Shown here: piece by piece, positions 31,405 through 43,719 of the stretch
Layout: each line of letters starts with the position of its first letter
Position numbering within the stretch: position 1 is the first letter of the stretch
NCBI GenBank assembly: GCA_036365145.1
Contig: JAEOAD010000018.1
Location: 5,846,001-5,910,000 of the forward strand
DNA: 64,000 nt
Direction of reading: 5' to 3'
Source of the DNA: Orientallactaga sibirica
Taxonomy: Eukaryota; Chordata; Mammalia; Rodentia; Dipodidae
Translations under genes and position numbers: made by a program
The notes under the pieces: model-generated
Told to the model about the DNA's origin: nothing
The model's database searches: none
Seen by the model: the letters and a program-made list of their open reading frames with translations, nothing else

Positions 31405-31562
31405 AGCCGGGTGTGGTAGTGCATGCCTTTAATCTCAGCACTTGGAGGGAGAGGTAGGAGAATTGCCGAGAGTTCAAGTCCACCCTGAGACTACGTAGTG
31501 AATTCCAGGTCAGCCTGAGCTAAAGAGAGAATGTAACTCAGAAAACAAACAACAGCAACAAC
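31405..31562 (+). mobile_element. B1 SINE with 13-bp target-site duplication
   Basis: AAAATTAGAAATG occurs at 31392-31404 and 31563-31575. AGCCGGGTGTGGTAGTGCAT start and CAACAGCAACAACA tail. Confidence 0.96.
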
Positions 31563-31575
31563 AAAATTAGAAATG

Positions 31576-31985
31576 GACTTAGGGTTTGGGGTTCAAGGAC
31601 TTCCCTGGACTCCAAGCACCCCATTCATTACACTGTGAGGCCACTGTGCGAAGCAGTGAAGATGAACCATAGGTTCATAGACACTCCGGGATTTTGAAGA
31701 TGCCAGGGCTATGAGATGGTTGCCACAGAAAGCTGCTGGCTGGAGGTGGACTCTGCCTAAGAAAGGGGCTGCAAGTAGCACAGTTGGAGGATTGGAGTTG
31801 CCCTAGCCTTTGGGAGCTCTGATGATTTTATCACAGGTCCAGGGTACCGCACATGAAGCTACAGGATTTGATGTTTGCCCAGCTGGTTTTCTATCTTGCA
31901 TTGGTCCAGTCTTCCCTTGCTATGTCTCCATTCCTCCATCTTGGCATGGGAATGTTTATTCTGTGTCATTGTATGTTGGAACTTT
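31576..31985. other. Unique sequence, no gene seen
   Basis: Directly right of the putative LTR; may include decayed element sequence but nothing is recognisable. Confidence 0.45.
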
Positions 31986-32180
31986 AATATATATATTATT
32001 TACTTATTTATTTATATGATAGAGAGAGAGAGAATGGGCACACCAGGGCCTCCAGCCACTGCAAATGAACTCCAGATGCATGTGCCACCTTGTGCATCTG
32101 GCTTACGTGGTCCTAGAGAGTCGAACCAGGATCCTTGGGCTTTGCAGGCAAACAATTGCTAAACCATCTCTCCAGCCCCC
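31986..32180 (-). mobile_element. B2-like SINE (short subfamily)
   Basis: Reverse copy: TTATTTACTTATTTATTTAT tail, AGAGAGAGAGAATGGGCACA, and GCTAAACCATCTCTCCAGCC head. Confidence 0.94.
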
Positions 32181-32228
32181 AGAACTTGTTTTTTTTTTTT
32201 TTTAACTAAAGCTTTTTAAAAATTATAA

Positions 32229-32441
32229 TTTAAAAATATTTTTATTTATTTATTTATTTATGAGAGACAGAGAGAGGAGTGGAGTAGAGAATGGTACTAC
32301 AATCTCTAGCCACTGCAAACAAACTACAGAAGCATGCACTACTTTGTACATCTGGCTCCATGTGGATACTGGGAAATTAAACTCAGGCCATCAGGCTTTG
32401 CAAGCAAGCACCTTTAATTGCTCAGCCATCTCTCCAGCCCC
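32229..32441 (-). mobile_element. B2-like SINE (short subfamily), inserted at the 3' end of an L1
   Basis: Reverse copy: TTTATTTATTTATTTATTTA tail, GAGACAGAGAGAGGAG, CAAACAAACTACAGAAGCAT, GCTCAGCCATCTCTCCAGCC head. Confidence 0.92.
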
Positions 32442-33340
32442 CTTTTAACTTTTTTGTTGCCAGCCTCCATACATATAGGTAATGTACCATGATCATAACC
32501 CCATCACACCACCCTCTCTTACCTCCCTCCTAAATTCCCCCTCCACTGAATCCCTTCTTCTTTCCAAGTAGTCTCTTCTATTTTGGTGCCTCCATTTTTT
32601 CCCTCGTATTATGCAGGACTTGGGTAGGTAACATAAGCCATTCTGAGGTCATGAATGCCATGGCTGCTTTGTGTCTGGAAGACAGTATTGGAAGAACTCG
32701 TCCCCTTCCTTTGGCTCTTACATTCTTTCTATGCTTTCTTCTGTAATGGCCCCTGAGCCTTGGAGGGTGGGATAGAGATGTTTCACTTAGTTCTGAATGT
32801 TCTACTTTTCAGTACTATGATGAGTTTTGAGTCTTCCCAGTGGCCACTGCCATCTGAAAAGAGAAACTTCTTTAACAAAATGTGAGAGTAACATTAATAT
32901 ACAGGCATAAGCATAAGTATTTAGAGGGAAGTTTTGTGGGCATAATATACCCACTTAGCCAGTCAACAGTAGTAGTTTCCCCCTAGGGCTTATAAACTCT
33001 TCAGAAATAGGCTTTTGACATGAGCCATGAATTCTTTCCCATGGGATGGGTCTCAAGTCCAATCAGAGAGCAGTTGGTCTCCCCTATAACAGACATGCTG
33101 CCATTGTACCTGTTGGTATATTTGACATGGTTGTCCAGCTTGCAGGTTTGTTGCTGGTTCAGACCACTGATGACTTTTCTTCCCAACAGGCTGCATAGCT
33201 TTATCCAGTATCCTGACAGCTAGTCAACAGAGAGGAGGCTTCCAGCTCAACTCTAGCTTCACTTCTCAGTGACCTGCAGCCCAAGATTGTGATGTCTTCA
33301 ACAATAGGGTCTTACCATGTAGTAGCTTATGCTGTGACTT
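32442..33340 (-). mobile_element. LINE-1 3' UTR (rodent Lx-type), 5' truncated
   Basis: Minus-strand L1 3' UTR. Plus-strand phrases GTCAACAGTAGTAGTTTCCC, AGGCTTTTGACATGAGCCAT, GAATTCTTTCCCATGGGATG, CAATCAGAGAGCAGTTGGTC and GACTTTTCTTCCCAACAGGC are those of rodent Lx-class L1 3' ends. The 3' terminus with the short A tail lies at the left, near the SINE. Confidence 0.8.
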
Positions 33341-33344
33341 TATA

Positions 33345-33491
33345 GGACTCGCCTTGGGTTGTAGATGGGACTTTGGACTTTTGAATAGAGTTGGAACTGG
33401 TGAAGATGGGACTTTTACAGTTGAACTGAAGGGATTTTACAGCATTTTATATCATGAGATTGTAATGAGTGCATGGGGACTAGGGACAGAA
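33345..33491 (+). mobile_element. MaLR (ORR1) internal remnant before a 3' LTR
   Basis: AGATGGGACTTTGGACTTTT, GAAGATGGGACTTTTACAGT and ATGCATGGGGACTAGGGACA-like phrases precede the LTR. They match, from memory, the end of MaLR internal sequence, so the next LTR would be a 3' LTR rather than a solo one. Confidence 0.5.
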
Positions 33492-33835
33492 TGTGGTGGT
33501 TTAAATGTAAAATGTCCCATATGGCCTCATGTGTTTGTGATTAAACCTCACTCTTAATTTCCAGCTGGTAGAGACTGGCAAATGGAGCCTTCCTGGAGGA
33601 AATATGTCACTAATGGTGGGCCTTGGGATTTTATAGTCCAGTTCATCTTGCCAGTGCTAGTGAGCACATTCTCTACTTCCTCTCTGTTAATGTGTGATGA
33701 TGTGAGCCAGCTTCCTGTTCCTGCCACATCTTCCCCACCTTAATGAAACTTTCCCTCGAAACTGTAAGCCAGAAATAAACTACAAGCTGCTTCTGCTCAG
33801 ATGTTGTGTCCAGCAATGAGAAGATAACTACTACA
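33492..33835 (+). mobile_element. ORR1-type MaLR LTR
   Basis: TGTGGTGGTTTAAATGTAAA start, GGCCTCATGTGTTTGTGATT, AAGCCAGAAATAAACTACAA (polyadenylation signal), and GAGAAGATAACTACTACA end. TG...CA termini. Confidence 0.82.
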
Positions 33836-34149
33836 TGCACATTTCAGTTCCATTAGAAAAATGAGATCAGAGAATCAGTGAAACCAACTGTCACAGATGG
33901 TGGCAAGGAGGAAGTGGGGTGACGGGAAGATAGGGGCGCACAGAGATCATTTGGAGGTCACTATCCTGTCTATGGATTTACAAGAGGGTGTGGGTCAAAG
34001 CAGTGGCTCTTTGGGGATTTGTTCTCATCTCAGGGTTTTGGGGCAAAGACCAGGCTTGGTCTTCCATTAGGGTACATCTGGGCTGCCTATGGCTCTGAGT
34101 GTCCCAGTGGTCTATGTCCCTGCTGAGGTCAGAATTGGCTGTGCACTTC
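33836..34149. other. Unique sequence, no gene seen
   Basis: Nothing recognised. Confidence 0.5.
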
Positions 34150-34382
34150 TTTTTTTATGTTTTACTTATTTATTTGAGAAAGAGAGAAAGAGGGAGGGAG
34201 AGAGAGAAAGAGAGAGAGAGAGAGAGAAAGAATGGGTGTGCAGGACCTCTAGCTACTGAAAACAAACTCCAGACACCTGCACCACCTTGTGCATCTGGCT
34301 TTATGTGGGTACTTGGGAGTTGAGCTGAAGTCCTTTGGCTTTGCAGGCAAGCAGCTTGACTGCTAAGCCATCACTTCAGCCC
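34150..34382 (-). mobile_element. B2-like SINE with GA microsatellite
   Basis: Reverse copy: TTTTACTTATTTATTTGAGA, a ~60-bp GA/GGGA run, AGCTACTGAAAACAAACTCC and GCTAAGCCATCACTTCAGCC. Confidence 0.92.
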
Positions 34383-35429
34383 TGGCAATCAGAGGCAGAG
34401 GGCACCTGTTGCCACCTGCACTCCGAGTAAGGTACTGGTGGTCCCTTATCTATGTATGGCTTGCACAGTACCTCCTGCTGATGGCTCCCATAGGTCTGTA
34501 TGGCTGACACAACCAGGAGATGTTTGCTCAGAACTCAACAGAATTTAATTGTCCCCTCCCAACCCAGGTCCGAGTTAATAGATGGCAGCCCTGTGGTGTG
34601 AACCCATATACCCCAGCATTCCAGTAGCTGGACTGTCAGCATGTTGGAACATTCAGAAGATTGCTGGTTGAGATAGAACCCAGTTGAGACAGTTGGCATG
34701 GGAAACTTCCAGGATGGCCTTTCACATCAATGGTGTTTTTCTGGGCTGTGGGACTGAATGGGGCTTTGGGGGCCTAGGGAGCCCCAGGAGCAGTGGTGAG
34801 GCAGAGTCCTGGTTGGACTATCCTGTGCCTGAGCCTCCCCATACCTTCCACTGTTGTCCCTTCACTTGAGGTCTTTCCCACCTCCTTCTCTGCAGTTCAG
34901 GGTGACATACTGGTGAGGAAGAGGTGGAGGGAGGAGGATGGAGTTGCAACTGGCTCTGGCCTTGGGACTCATCCCCATCTGTGAAAGCCAATCATTGTCA
35001 TTGCTGTCCTTGCTCTCTTGCCTCTTCATCTCCTCCATGGATAGATGTTGCACAGCAGCCAGTGGGTGACAAAGGATTTGGGGCTGCCATGTCTGGGCAG
35101 AGATGACCCCCAGTGGAGCAAAGGATCCTAGGATGCAACAGGGACACCAGTAGTCAAGCTCCAACAGCCCTGGGCAGAGAGGGAATGATGGATGGATGGA
35201 TGAATGAATAAGCAAAGAGCAGGTCAAACCCACCATAGCCTTAGTGGCAGGAGCCACACAGGCCAGTGGATCGGCAGGTGGCCCTGCAAGGCAACCATTG
35301 CTTCTGCAGGGCTCTGGGCCCCGCCTGCTGTCAGCCCTCTTTGGGGACCAGCCTGTTAGGATAATGGTCCTGCACTGAAGCCTTCCTGGGCCCCTCACGG
35401 GCCTGGCCCTCCCCAGAGTCTGCTGCCAC
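34383..35429. other. Unique sequence, no gene seen
   Basis: A minus-strand open frame of 178 codons spans 34862-35398, but it has no recognisable domain and looks like chance in GC-rich DNA. A short GATGGATGGATGAATGAATA run lies near 35187. Confidence 0.5.
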
Positions 35430-36080
35430 CACCTCGGCTGTAATGGAGCTCTGACAGGGAATAACTCGGGGCTGAGCTAATCAAAGCTGAAAAGGTGGAA
35501 TCAGCGTGCGTCCCACCCTTTCGCCAGCTTCATCAATCCAGCTAACTGGGTTTGAGCTCCCGCCCGGCCCACGTTCTGCAAAGGGAAATTAATGTGTACG
35601 ACATCTGAGGCCTGGCAGCCAGGCAGTAGTGGGCTCTCAGGCAGGGTAGCCTCTAAGGCCTCTGCCACCCACTGCCCCACAGCCTGGGGAGGGCAGCTGG
35701 CCCCTCTCCCCACCATCGATTCAATTACTTGGAAGGACGATGCATATTCAGCCGGACACCAGGGTGGAAGGGAGGGCCCCAGACAAAGGAATCTGTATTT
35801 ACCCAATAATAAGTTCCATTTGGTGGAGGTTTGAAAACAATTCCCCGTCACATTTGTCCCTGTCAGATCACATTATTCACAAATGAAGTTCACAAAGTAT
35901 CAATTCAATTTCAATGAGGCCCTGTGTGCAGGGCTCGACTGAATTTAGCCCATCCAGGCTGGGGGGCGGGCACGGACGGCGGCAGTCAGAGGTAATCAAA
36001 GGCAGGCGCCACGGCAACACTTTCCATTTCACCCCCTTTGTGCACATCTGTTCTTAGATAATCCCATTTTCTACACTTCC
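35430..36080. promoter_or_regulatory. Putative conserved noncoding element, long
   Basis: About 650 repeat-free bases dense in motif-like words: GGCTGAGCTAATCAAAGCTG, GGAAATTAATGTGTACGACA, CACCATCGATTCAATTACTT, GACGATGCATATTCAGCCGG, ACCCAATAATAAGTTCCATT, CAGATCACATTATTCACAAA and GTATCAATTCAATTTCAATG. ATCAAAG resembles a TCF/LEF site and the TAAT/ATTA cores homeodomain sites. CpGs are retained. One of the two strongest blocks in the window. Confidence 0.65.
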
Positions 36081-37269
36081 AAATCACTGGAGATAGCAGG
36101 AGGCTGGCCAGCCTTGGACGGAGCATCGCCCACCCTGGGCCAAGACTGGGCCCACAGGGCAGCACCCCATGCCTATCCTCCCGCATGATGCTCTTCAGGC
36201 CAAGCTCTGCCTGGGGCTCTTCTGCCAGCCCCCAACAACAAGGCTGAGGACCTGGAAAACCCTTGGGAAGAAATTTCTGCCCCATCTGTACCCACCTTTT
36301 TACTCTTCTCCCCATGCCATACTATTGCCCTGTCCCCTTCTTTAGCTCAGGAACTATCACTGAGTCTGCTTGTCCCCTCCCTTCCCAACACAGAGGATAA
36401 GGGATGGATGTTCCTTGAATTTGTGGATCAGCTCAGACTCCTGGGGCCCAGGACTGGGTCCAGCTTCTTCCTGAGCCTTCTCCATATGATGCAGTCACTT
36501 AGACAAGATCCAGAGACCTGAAGGAGGGCCCAGCTCAGGAAGAGCTAGCCTAGGGGCCAGGCTACACTAAGCAGTTCTCTGAGGCCAGGCCTGGGGGGCA
36601 GTCCCTGACAGAGGATGTCCTGACCCTTTCCCATTTAGGGCAATCCCTTGCTATTGTCCAGCTTCTCTCCTGATGCTGCTCTGGGGAGACATAGGGCTGT
36701 GGTCTCTCTGGCTGGTCTTGGCCCAGGGTTCAAAGGTCAGGAGAGAGACTGCCTTTCTCAGCCCTCTGCGTGCTGCACTCAGCGTGTCAGGACCACTTGT
36801 GGTTTGGGGAGGTAGCCACCACCCTAGATGATCTAGCTACTCACCACATCACCCTGCACTTCAATTTCCTGATTGATGAAGAAGACCTGAGCTCTACTGG
36901 TGCAAGGTTTTGGCTTGTCTGAGCCTCACAAAAGACTTTGGACCAAAAAGGAAACCTCAGGAGGCTATGTCGGTATGAGACCTAGCAGAGAACCAGCAGC
37001 CCTGGGGGACACAGCTGGTCTGGCCCTTCATCCCAGAAGTCTCTCTGGATGTGGATACAGAGCCTTTGGGATATAGTATAGGCCTGCTTATACTATAGGC
37101 TGTGGGCCATGTGTTGCAGGGCAGAAAGGAGGGTGTTATGTCTACCAGGTTTGTTGGCATATGGTCTGAGGGTGCCTGGAAGAGGTGTCTGACTCCTGGT
37201 GCAGATGTCTAAACACCTGGATGCCCACAGGTGACAATGTTCCAGCCTCAACCACCAGCTGGGATTGCA
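36081..37269. other. Unique sequence, no gene seen
   Basis: Nothing recognised; no exon supported. Confidence 0.5.
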
Positions 37270-37640
37270 TTAGTGCTTTTGGGGTGAGTTTGGGCTTGTC
37301 TGCACATGTGTGTGCGGGTGTGAACACATGTAGGAGGTGTGAATATGTGTGTTGGGGAATGTGTGTGCATGTGGGGGTGTGTATATGTATGGCATACACA
37401 TGTGTGCCTATGTAGGTAGGCAGACAAGACCCAGCAGTGTGCCAGCCTGCCCGATACACACAGAAGCACATAAATGGTTGCGCAACACTGCCCTATGGCT
37501 GTGCACATGTTTGCATGTGTACACGGGTCTATGTGTATGCAGGCTGGAGAGACCCAGCAGCCTGCATAATACAGACAAATGTACACATGCAACTGGGGTC
37601 ATTGCACACGTGTATGGTATGGCTTCCACGTCATCCCTCT
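37270..37640. repeat. Imperfect TG/CA-rich low-complexity region
   Basis: Scattered runs such as CACATGTGTGTGCGGGTGTG, GAATGTGTGTGCATGTGGGG and GCATGTGTACACGGGTCTAT over about 370 bp: a cryptic, heavily interrupted dinucleotide region producing long spurious frames on both strands. Confidence 0.75.
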
Positions 37641-38569
37641 CATAACCGAAATGACTGTAGTCACTTCCCGCAGAGTTTGGGAGCTTGAGGGCCTGCAGCC
37701 AGCATGGCCTCCTGCTCTCGTGGCTTTGGGTATTAGCTGCCTGCTGGGCAGAGAAAGGCTTCACGCTCCTGGAAATCGCAGCTCAGGCTGACACACTGAT
37801 TGAGCTACACTCTGTCTAGGGGGCCAAAGGCTCCAGCTGGGGTGGCTCAGGGGATGTTGTCTGGGGGTTGCCCAATGACCCTGTCCATTGAGGAGGTCTG
37901 GCCTTAGAAATAGGGGAAAAATCATTATTTCATAATACTTTTCAATTAAAGCTAATCTGTGTCTGCTGCCATGACCCTTCAGAAGGATCCTAGGTCTGAG
38001 CCAGGGAGCTGCCCTGGTGGGATCTGAGGTACTCCCTCTTCACATAGCACCGTGACCACATGGCTGTACTCCCGAGCTGTGCTAGGACCCCACCTGTCCT
38101 CAGGCCACACCTCTCCTCTGGAAAGGGGACAGGCAGGCCCCCACCTACTTGAATAGCCAAGGGGATACCTCACTTGGCAGTATGCAGGAAGCTGGGGTTC
38201 CCTAGTGGGGGGGGGTTCCAGAGTCCCATCAGTCCTAGGAAACAAGAGGAAGTGGCTACCCTGGGTGGCTGTGGTCTGTGCCGGTCCCATTGGAGCAAAC
38301 TCGGGCAGGGCCAGGTTCTCGGCTGTGGCTCATCTGTAAAATACAGGGGTGGCAGAGGGTAGGGTTTGCTGTCATCTCCCCATGGAAGTGAGAAAATAAG
38401 GCCTTGGTTCTGTGGGGTAACACTCCTACATCTAGGCCCTGCAGGGCCTCTCTGGCTCCCAAGCTTCCTGGCTCTGCTGCTCTCCTGGGTGAGCCCCCAC
38501 TTCAGGGCTGGTGTGACCAGGAGGCGGGAGAGGCTTGGTCAAAGACTTCAGATCATCACATCATCAGAT
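37641..38569. other. Mostly unique sequence, no gene seen
   Basis: 37895-37980 (AATCATTATTTCATAATACT, TTCAATTAAAGCTAATCTGT) is a short AT-rich patch that may be a minor conserved block. CATCTGTAAAATACAGGGGT near 38330 is a probable MIR remnant. Confidence 0.5.
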
Positions 38570-38880
38570 CATCACTGTCTCAGCTTCTCTTGATATATTG
38601 ATCCCAAGGCCAAAGCATGTTGTCGAATGAGGTGATCAAATGGGATTTAAAATTATGATGGGTGAGGTGCCATAACACAGAGCAAGGTCTTGGCCGTTCC
38701 ATTTGCTACTGAAAAAAATCACAAGTCACAGCAAAGTGCAGGGCATGAACCTCTGCAAAGAAAGGCTCTGCCAGGCCTCTGTTTGTCTCAGAGTGGAGCA
38801 GCAATTACTTGGACTTAACTTTTGTTGTCATGCCTTTTCTATGAATAAAAGGACCTTTCTTTAACCCTGACAACAAGGCT
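38570..38880. promoter_or_regulatory. Putative conserved noncoding element
   Basis: CTCTTGATATATTGATCCCA, GTTGTCGAATGAGGTGATCA, AAATGGGATTTAAAATTATG, GAGCAGCAATTACTTGGACT and TTTTCTATGAATAAAAGGAC without any repeat; AT-rich between GC-rich flanks. Confidence 0.5.
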
Positions 38881-39212
38881 GTGAGGCACCCTCCAGCCCC
38901 CTGGACTTGACTCTCCATGGGCCCCTAACACACATGGGTACATACATGGATGCAATCACTCATGTGGGCACATGCATGAGTGCACCTAACCCTGTGCTTA
39001 TACATGTACATGTTTGTCCATCCCTTAACATTCTCACATGCACACTTGCTGCCAGAACTCCTCCTCTCCTGGAACCACAGGTCAGAGCCACTGTCTTAGT
39101 GAGAATTCACAGTTCAATTCTACCTCACGTGTTGCTGGCTGGGTGTATTGGGTGTATCCCTTGCATGTGGTGGCCTGTTGTGGAATGGTGACCCCTGGGT
39201 ATAGCATGGCCA
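38881..39212. other. Unique sequence with CA-rich patch
   Basis: CACATGGGTACATACATGGA and similar words near 38930-39020; nothing else recognised. Confidence 0.5.
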
Positions 39213-39220
39213 TCACCAAT

Positions 39221-39372
39221 TTTTTTTTTTTTTTTGGTTTTTCAAAAAACCAGTTGCTCAGGCTGACCTGGAATTCACTATGTAGTCTCAGGGTGGCCTT
39301 GAACTCACGGCAATCCTCGTACCTCTGCCTCCCAAGTGCTGGGATTAAAGGCATGTGCCACCATGTCCAGCA
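39221..39372 (-). mobile_element. B1 SINE with target-site duplication
   Basis: Reverse copy with T17 tail side, GCTGACCTGGAATTCACTAT, and GTGCCACCATGTCCAGC. ATCACCAATTTTT and ATCACCATTTTT flank it. A small internal deletion removes part of the tail-proximal body. Confidence 0.93.
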
Positions 39373-40374
39373 GCTATCACCATTTTTAACTAGAGTAGAT
39401 ATGATCATTTACAAGATCCTCACAAGATGGGGCCTCTTAATGTTCCCTCATAGTAGGGAGTGTCATCAAGCCCCCCGCCCCAAAATCTTAGGCACTCCCT
39501 CCCTCTTGCACTGCTTCTCAGCTGGATATAATTCTACCCTGGCTTTGTGTGGTCTTGTGGAGGTGGAGTCGAGTATATAGGTAGAAGTTTAACTGAAGAG
39601 AAGTCTCCAGTTGTACAGCTTTTGGAAGGTTGTCACGCATGCTAGGATGGGACTTGTCAGTGATGCAGCTGTTTGGGGGTCACCCAAGCTCCTATAAGTA
39701 AGCCTAACAAACTCATTAGTTTAAGAGTTAGACTTGAATGGAACTGGTGTTTTGGTCTGTCATTGGTGCCCTATCTAGGGTGAATAGATGTTTGTTCATA
39801 TCTCCCTAGGAAAACTTAATGCAATACCTGGGAAGGTGAGGGGTCTGCCTTCTCCTTTCTGTCCAGTGAGGGTGGATTCTGGGCTACCTCAGGGATGTTT
39901 TGAGAGTTCTCAAGGGCTCAGGGGTCTCCTGGGTCTTCGCTCGGTGATTGACAGTGAGGCAACTTTGCCAGCTTCTGTGCTGGGCCAAGGGACACGAACA
40001 ATGACAGAGTCTCATTTAATCTCTCAATGCTATGGGTGTGAGGAAGCCACAGACCTTGGTGACCCCCAGGACCGCTGTCGAAGGGCAGGTCAGGGGGTTT
40101 CTTAGAAGAAGTGACCTAGAGCTATTGTTGCTGATCCCAGGGCTGGAGGCCAATCAGGCATGAAGACCTGTTCTGGTGGGCCCCAGTCAGTATCCCGCTG
40201 CTTGGTTTATGACCCAGGAGATTTGGAGGTAAGTGGGGACTTTCCTGTGCTCCAGAGTCCAAGGGCGACAAGGCAGTGAGGAAAAGTGGTGCTTCTAGGC
40301 CAGAGAAATACCCAGAACCCTTGAGCTGCCAGGGAGCCAGTCAGGTGCATGGCATGCTGGGCACTGCTAACATA
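39373..40374. other. Unique sequence with possible MIR remnant
   Basis: GAGTCTCATTTAATCTCTCA and GGTGTGAGGAAGCCACAGAC near 40005-40060 resemble MIR. No gene seen. Confidence 0.45.
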
Positions 40375-41135
40375 GAGATGTATCGAATTCAGCTTAGCAA
40401 CCCAGGCATGAATGCCCTGGCCTTTAAAGAGAAACTTATCTGTAATTAAAATCATGCACAAGTTTTAGAAAGAGGCTGTTTACAACTGGGAAGAAAGCTG
40501 ATTGTGAAAACGAATAGGCTTCCTTTGGGGCTGGGGGTGTTTAATTCAGAAGTAAATCCCCCCAAGGGAGGGGCGCTTCACTGGGTTCTGTTCCCTGGTG
40601 CTTTTGGGGGTCTGGCAGCTGGCATGGCGTTGCTTGGCTGCTGTTGATGATGACCTTATCAAGCTTCTATCACAGACACGAGAGCTGGCGGCGGGCTCCC
40701 TGGTGGCTTGAGAAATTTGCCGTGATCCCCGCTCCTCCACTTGTGCGCCATAAATAAGTCCAGTTAAAATCAGCAGAACGCGAGTATTCAAAGTTTATGT
40801 TTCTCGTAAGCAGATGGTGGCTTCAGTGTGCCAGGCAAGTGGCATCAATCACTGGGTCCTGAATTAAGGGACAGTGGTGCTGCTCCGAGCAGAAGAGCTG
40901 CCTCCTGAGCTGTGTGGCAGTAGAAAGGTAATTTATGCTGGTCAGGGGCCAGTGCTCCTGGCCGCCAAGATTTAGTGGGCGGTTGTGGCTGCTACAGTTA
41001 ATTGGGAGAGTGTCCAATGGGTAACTTGGGGCCACTCTGTCACTACATCTGCATAATCCTCTCTGGTCATTCCCACCATCAGAGTCACATGGCTTTTCTG
41101 GCTATTGATTGTAATTAAGAGCCAATCCCAGTTGA
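40375..41135. promoter_or_regulatory. Putative conserved noncoding element, longest in window
   Basis: About 760 repeat-free bases. Motif-rich words include AACTTATCTGTAATTAAAAT, GCTGATTGTGAAAACGAATA, GATGACCTTATCAAGCTTCT, GTGCGCCATAAATAAGTCCA, GTTAAAATCAGCAGAACGCG, AGGTAATTTATGCTGGTCAG, GCTACAGTTAATTGGGAGAG and GATTGTAATTAAGAGCCAAT. CpGs are retained (GAGAGCTGGCGGCGGGC). No frame, splice pattern or CpG island argues for a promoter or exon, so a cluster of enhancers is the best reading. Confidence 0.65.
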
Positions 41136-43445
41136 GATAAGGGGTTTCTGGGTAGGACTCCAGCAGAGCAGCAGTTTGCACGTCTTCCTCTCATTGCAGT
41201 CTGGCCACTTCTGAGTCTTCCAGGACTCCATGCAAGCTGGTCAATGTGAGAAAGCTCTTGGGACAAACAGGGTGGCTCAAATGCCACTGCTGCTGAAGAA
41301 GACCCTCAACTCAGCAACCACATACATACCTGAGCACTTCCCAAGAAGGGCTCCTGTGGCTTTCTCTGGGTCCACAGGCACCTGCCACTTGCCCATGCTA
41401 TGGTCTACCATGGGCTGCTGGACTCAGAGGAACCCCTCACACATACAGAGATGGTTAGAGTCCCACTGTCCAGGTCTCTCACTGCCATGGGCTCTCCTGC
41501 GAGAGCATCCTCAGGGACTGACAGTCCTGTGGCCAGGTCCTTGAGAAATACATCCCTCCCTGGGGGACAAGCTTCTGTCCTTGAATGCCAATGGGAACAG
41601 GCAGGACAGAGCTAGGATCTCAGGAGCCTAAGTAAGGGAAGCACACATGGGATGTTGTAGAGATGGGACTCCAGGGGACAAAGTGGAAGCAAACAGGGAC
41701 TCTCAGGGCTGGCATGGTCTTTGGTACAAACTCCAGCTTGACCAGAGTAGATGGGGCTGGTGGAATTTGAAGAAGCTGGCCACTGCATGAGATGGGTCAG
41801 GTGGGTGGAATGTTCAGGCCCCTGTGACTAGGATGCTAGACAGGGGTTGATTTCGTATCTCCAGGGCTGCCATTTCATCCCAGCTCCTCTGTATTGGTGC
41901 AAGCACTCCAGATTGTACCAGGTTGCCCTGGCTCCACACACCTTGTCCTATCCCTCTGTTAGTTGTCCCAGTATGGCTCAGCTACTCCCTCAGGGCTGGC
42001 TCTTTAGAGCCAGGATCTGGGCACAGCTGCGGGACATAGTGGAGACAGATGGGGTAGGAGGTTTTGCTCATCCTGACAGCATCCTTACCACAGGGCAGAT
42101 TCTGTTGATTCTGCTGGACTTCCTGGCTGGCTGTGCCTGGGCGTGGGCTTGAGCATCTGAGATAGCAGAAGATGGACAGAAAATCATGGATCCTGGGGTT
42201 CCCGAGCTCAGGGGACTATCAGGGCTGAAGGATAAGCATAAGGGGCACTCCTACCTTGAGACCCCTATGTAGATGAGAAAGGGAGAGGATGGGTCCAAGG
42301 CCCAAGTCCTGGATATGAAGGATCCTTAGCCAGAGAGAACCTTGTACCCAGGACCCCCTCACAAGCCCATTAGAATGCTGGAGACTATACCCACTTACCT
42401 CATGTGACCTCCCCCCCCACCTTACCCTGACTTCAACATTCACAGCACCTGTAGGACCCATGGCTCAGGCTGCTCACTAGGTGGGGCCTCATGTCCCGTG
42501 CCCAAGTGGCAGTTATCTCTCTCCCTTGGGAGAAGCATGGTACAGCCACTACAGCTTTGGGCATGTAAGACAGACAGCAAATCTAATTTCCCCACCTCAG
42601 TCATTCTACCAAGTGTAGGCTTACCAACCTTCCTCAGTATACAGGCCCCATTCTCATTGTCCCCGAGCAGGGCCAGGGACACTGAACGCAATGCGGAAGG
42701 AGCTGACCTGGAGAGATACCCTAAGGACAAACACAGACATGGCCTCGTGCTATTGGAAGTATCAAGGGTGGGGACAGATGAGCCCCTTCATCTGTAATAG
42801 AGACAGCCAGGTGATCCCCAACAGCCATTTCCCAAGTCTTCAAAAGGAAGTGAGCCTTGACCCAGGCCTCTTCAGTTCCTCTGTGGGAGCCACTGTCCTG
42901 CCCAGAACAGAGGGACCAAGACCTCTAAGTCAAGACCCTGACAGACAACTGCTGCATCCGTGGACTCAATGCAGGGAGAAATTCATTTACTTCCTGGCTA
43001 GAACCTTCTATAAGCCTGCATTAATCCCCATTTCCATAGATCAGGACATGGTCCTGTACACAGAAGCCTTTTTCAGGTGCAGTAAAGAAGAAAGGGAGGT
43101 GTGGATCTGTGGCCTAAATCTCTAGCAGCCACAAGTGCTTCTTCCCCAGAGGCGGGAGGTGAGGAGAATGGCGTCTGCCTGCTGGGATGCTATGCTGTTA
43201 GAGGTGTGAGTGAGTGAGAGAAGAGCATCTAGAAACGCAGGATTTCCAGAATGGAACCAATGGAGACATAACACACGTCTGAGAAAGGTTCCCCATCAGA
43301 GGCTTGGGACCACCACAACCCAAGGCACCACTGGGGTGCAAGCCAGGAAGACAAGTAGAGCCATTTATTGTGAAGGCTGGAAGTGGCTGTGTATCTAGAG
43401 GACCTGAGCTATCAGAATGAGGCTTACATTTTTTTTATGGTAGGG
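41136..43445. other. Unique sequence, no gene seen
   Basis: 2.3 kb without recognised repeats or exons; the longest repeat-poor GC-rich stretch in this half. Frames up to about 140 codons (42691-43125) show no domain. Confidence 0.5.
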
Positions 43446-43590
43446 GGCCGGGTATGGTGGCACATGCCTTTAATCGCAGCACTTGGGTGGCAGATGTAGG
43501 AGGATTGCTGTGCATTCAAGGCCAGCCTGAAACGACATAGTGAATTCCAGATTAGCCTGGGCTAGAGTGAGACCCTACCTCAAAAATATT
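43446..43590 (+). mobile_element. B1 SINE
   Basis: GGCCGGGTATGGTGGCACAT start, complete body, CTACCTCAAAAATATTTC end. Confidence 0.93.
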
Positions 43591-43604
43591 TCTTTTGCTG
43601 TGTA

Positions 43605-43665
43605 TGGTGCATGCATGTGTGTGTGCGCGCGCACACACAGGTTTATGTTATGTGGGTGCATGCAT
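43605..43665. repeat. Short TG/CG/CA alternating tract
   Basis: GCATGTGTGTGTGCGCGCGC followed by ACACACAGG, an alternating purine-pyrimidine run with Z-DNA potential. Confidence 0.8.
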
Positions 43666-43719
43666 GCCACACCGTGTCTGTTGAGTCCAGAGGACAACGT
43701 TTGGTTGTATTTGCCTTCT

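Noticed and set aside
34862..35398. 178-codon minus-strand frame in repeat-free DNA
   Set aside because: No domain, no similarity I recognise, biased composition; consistent with chance in GC-rich sequence.
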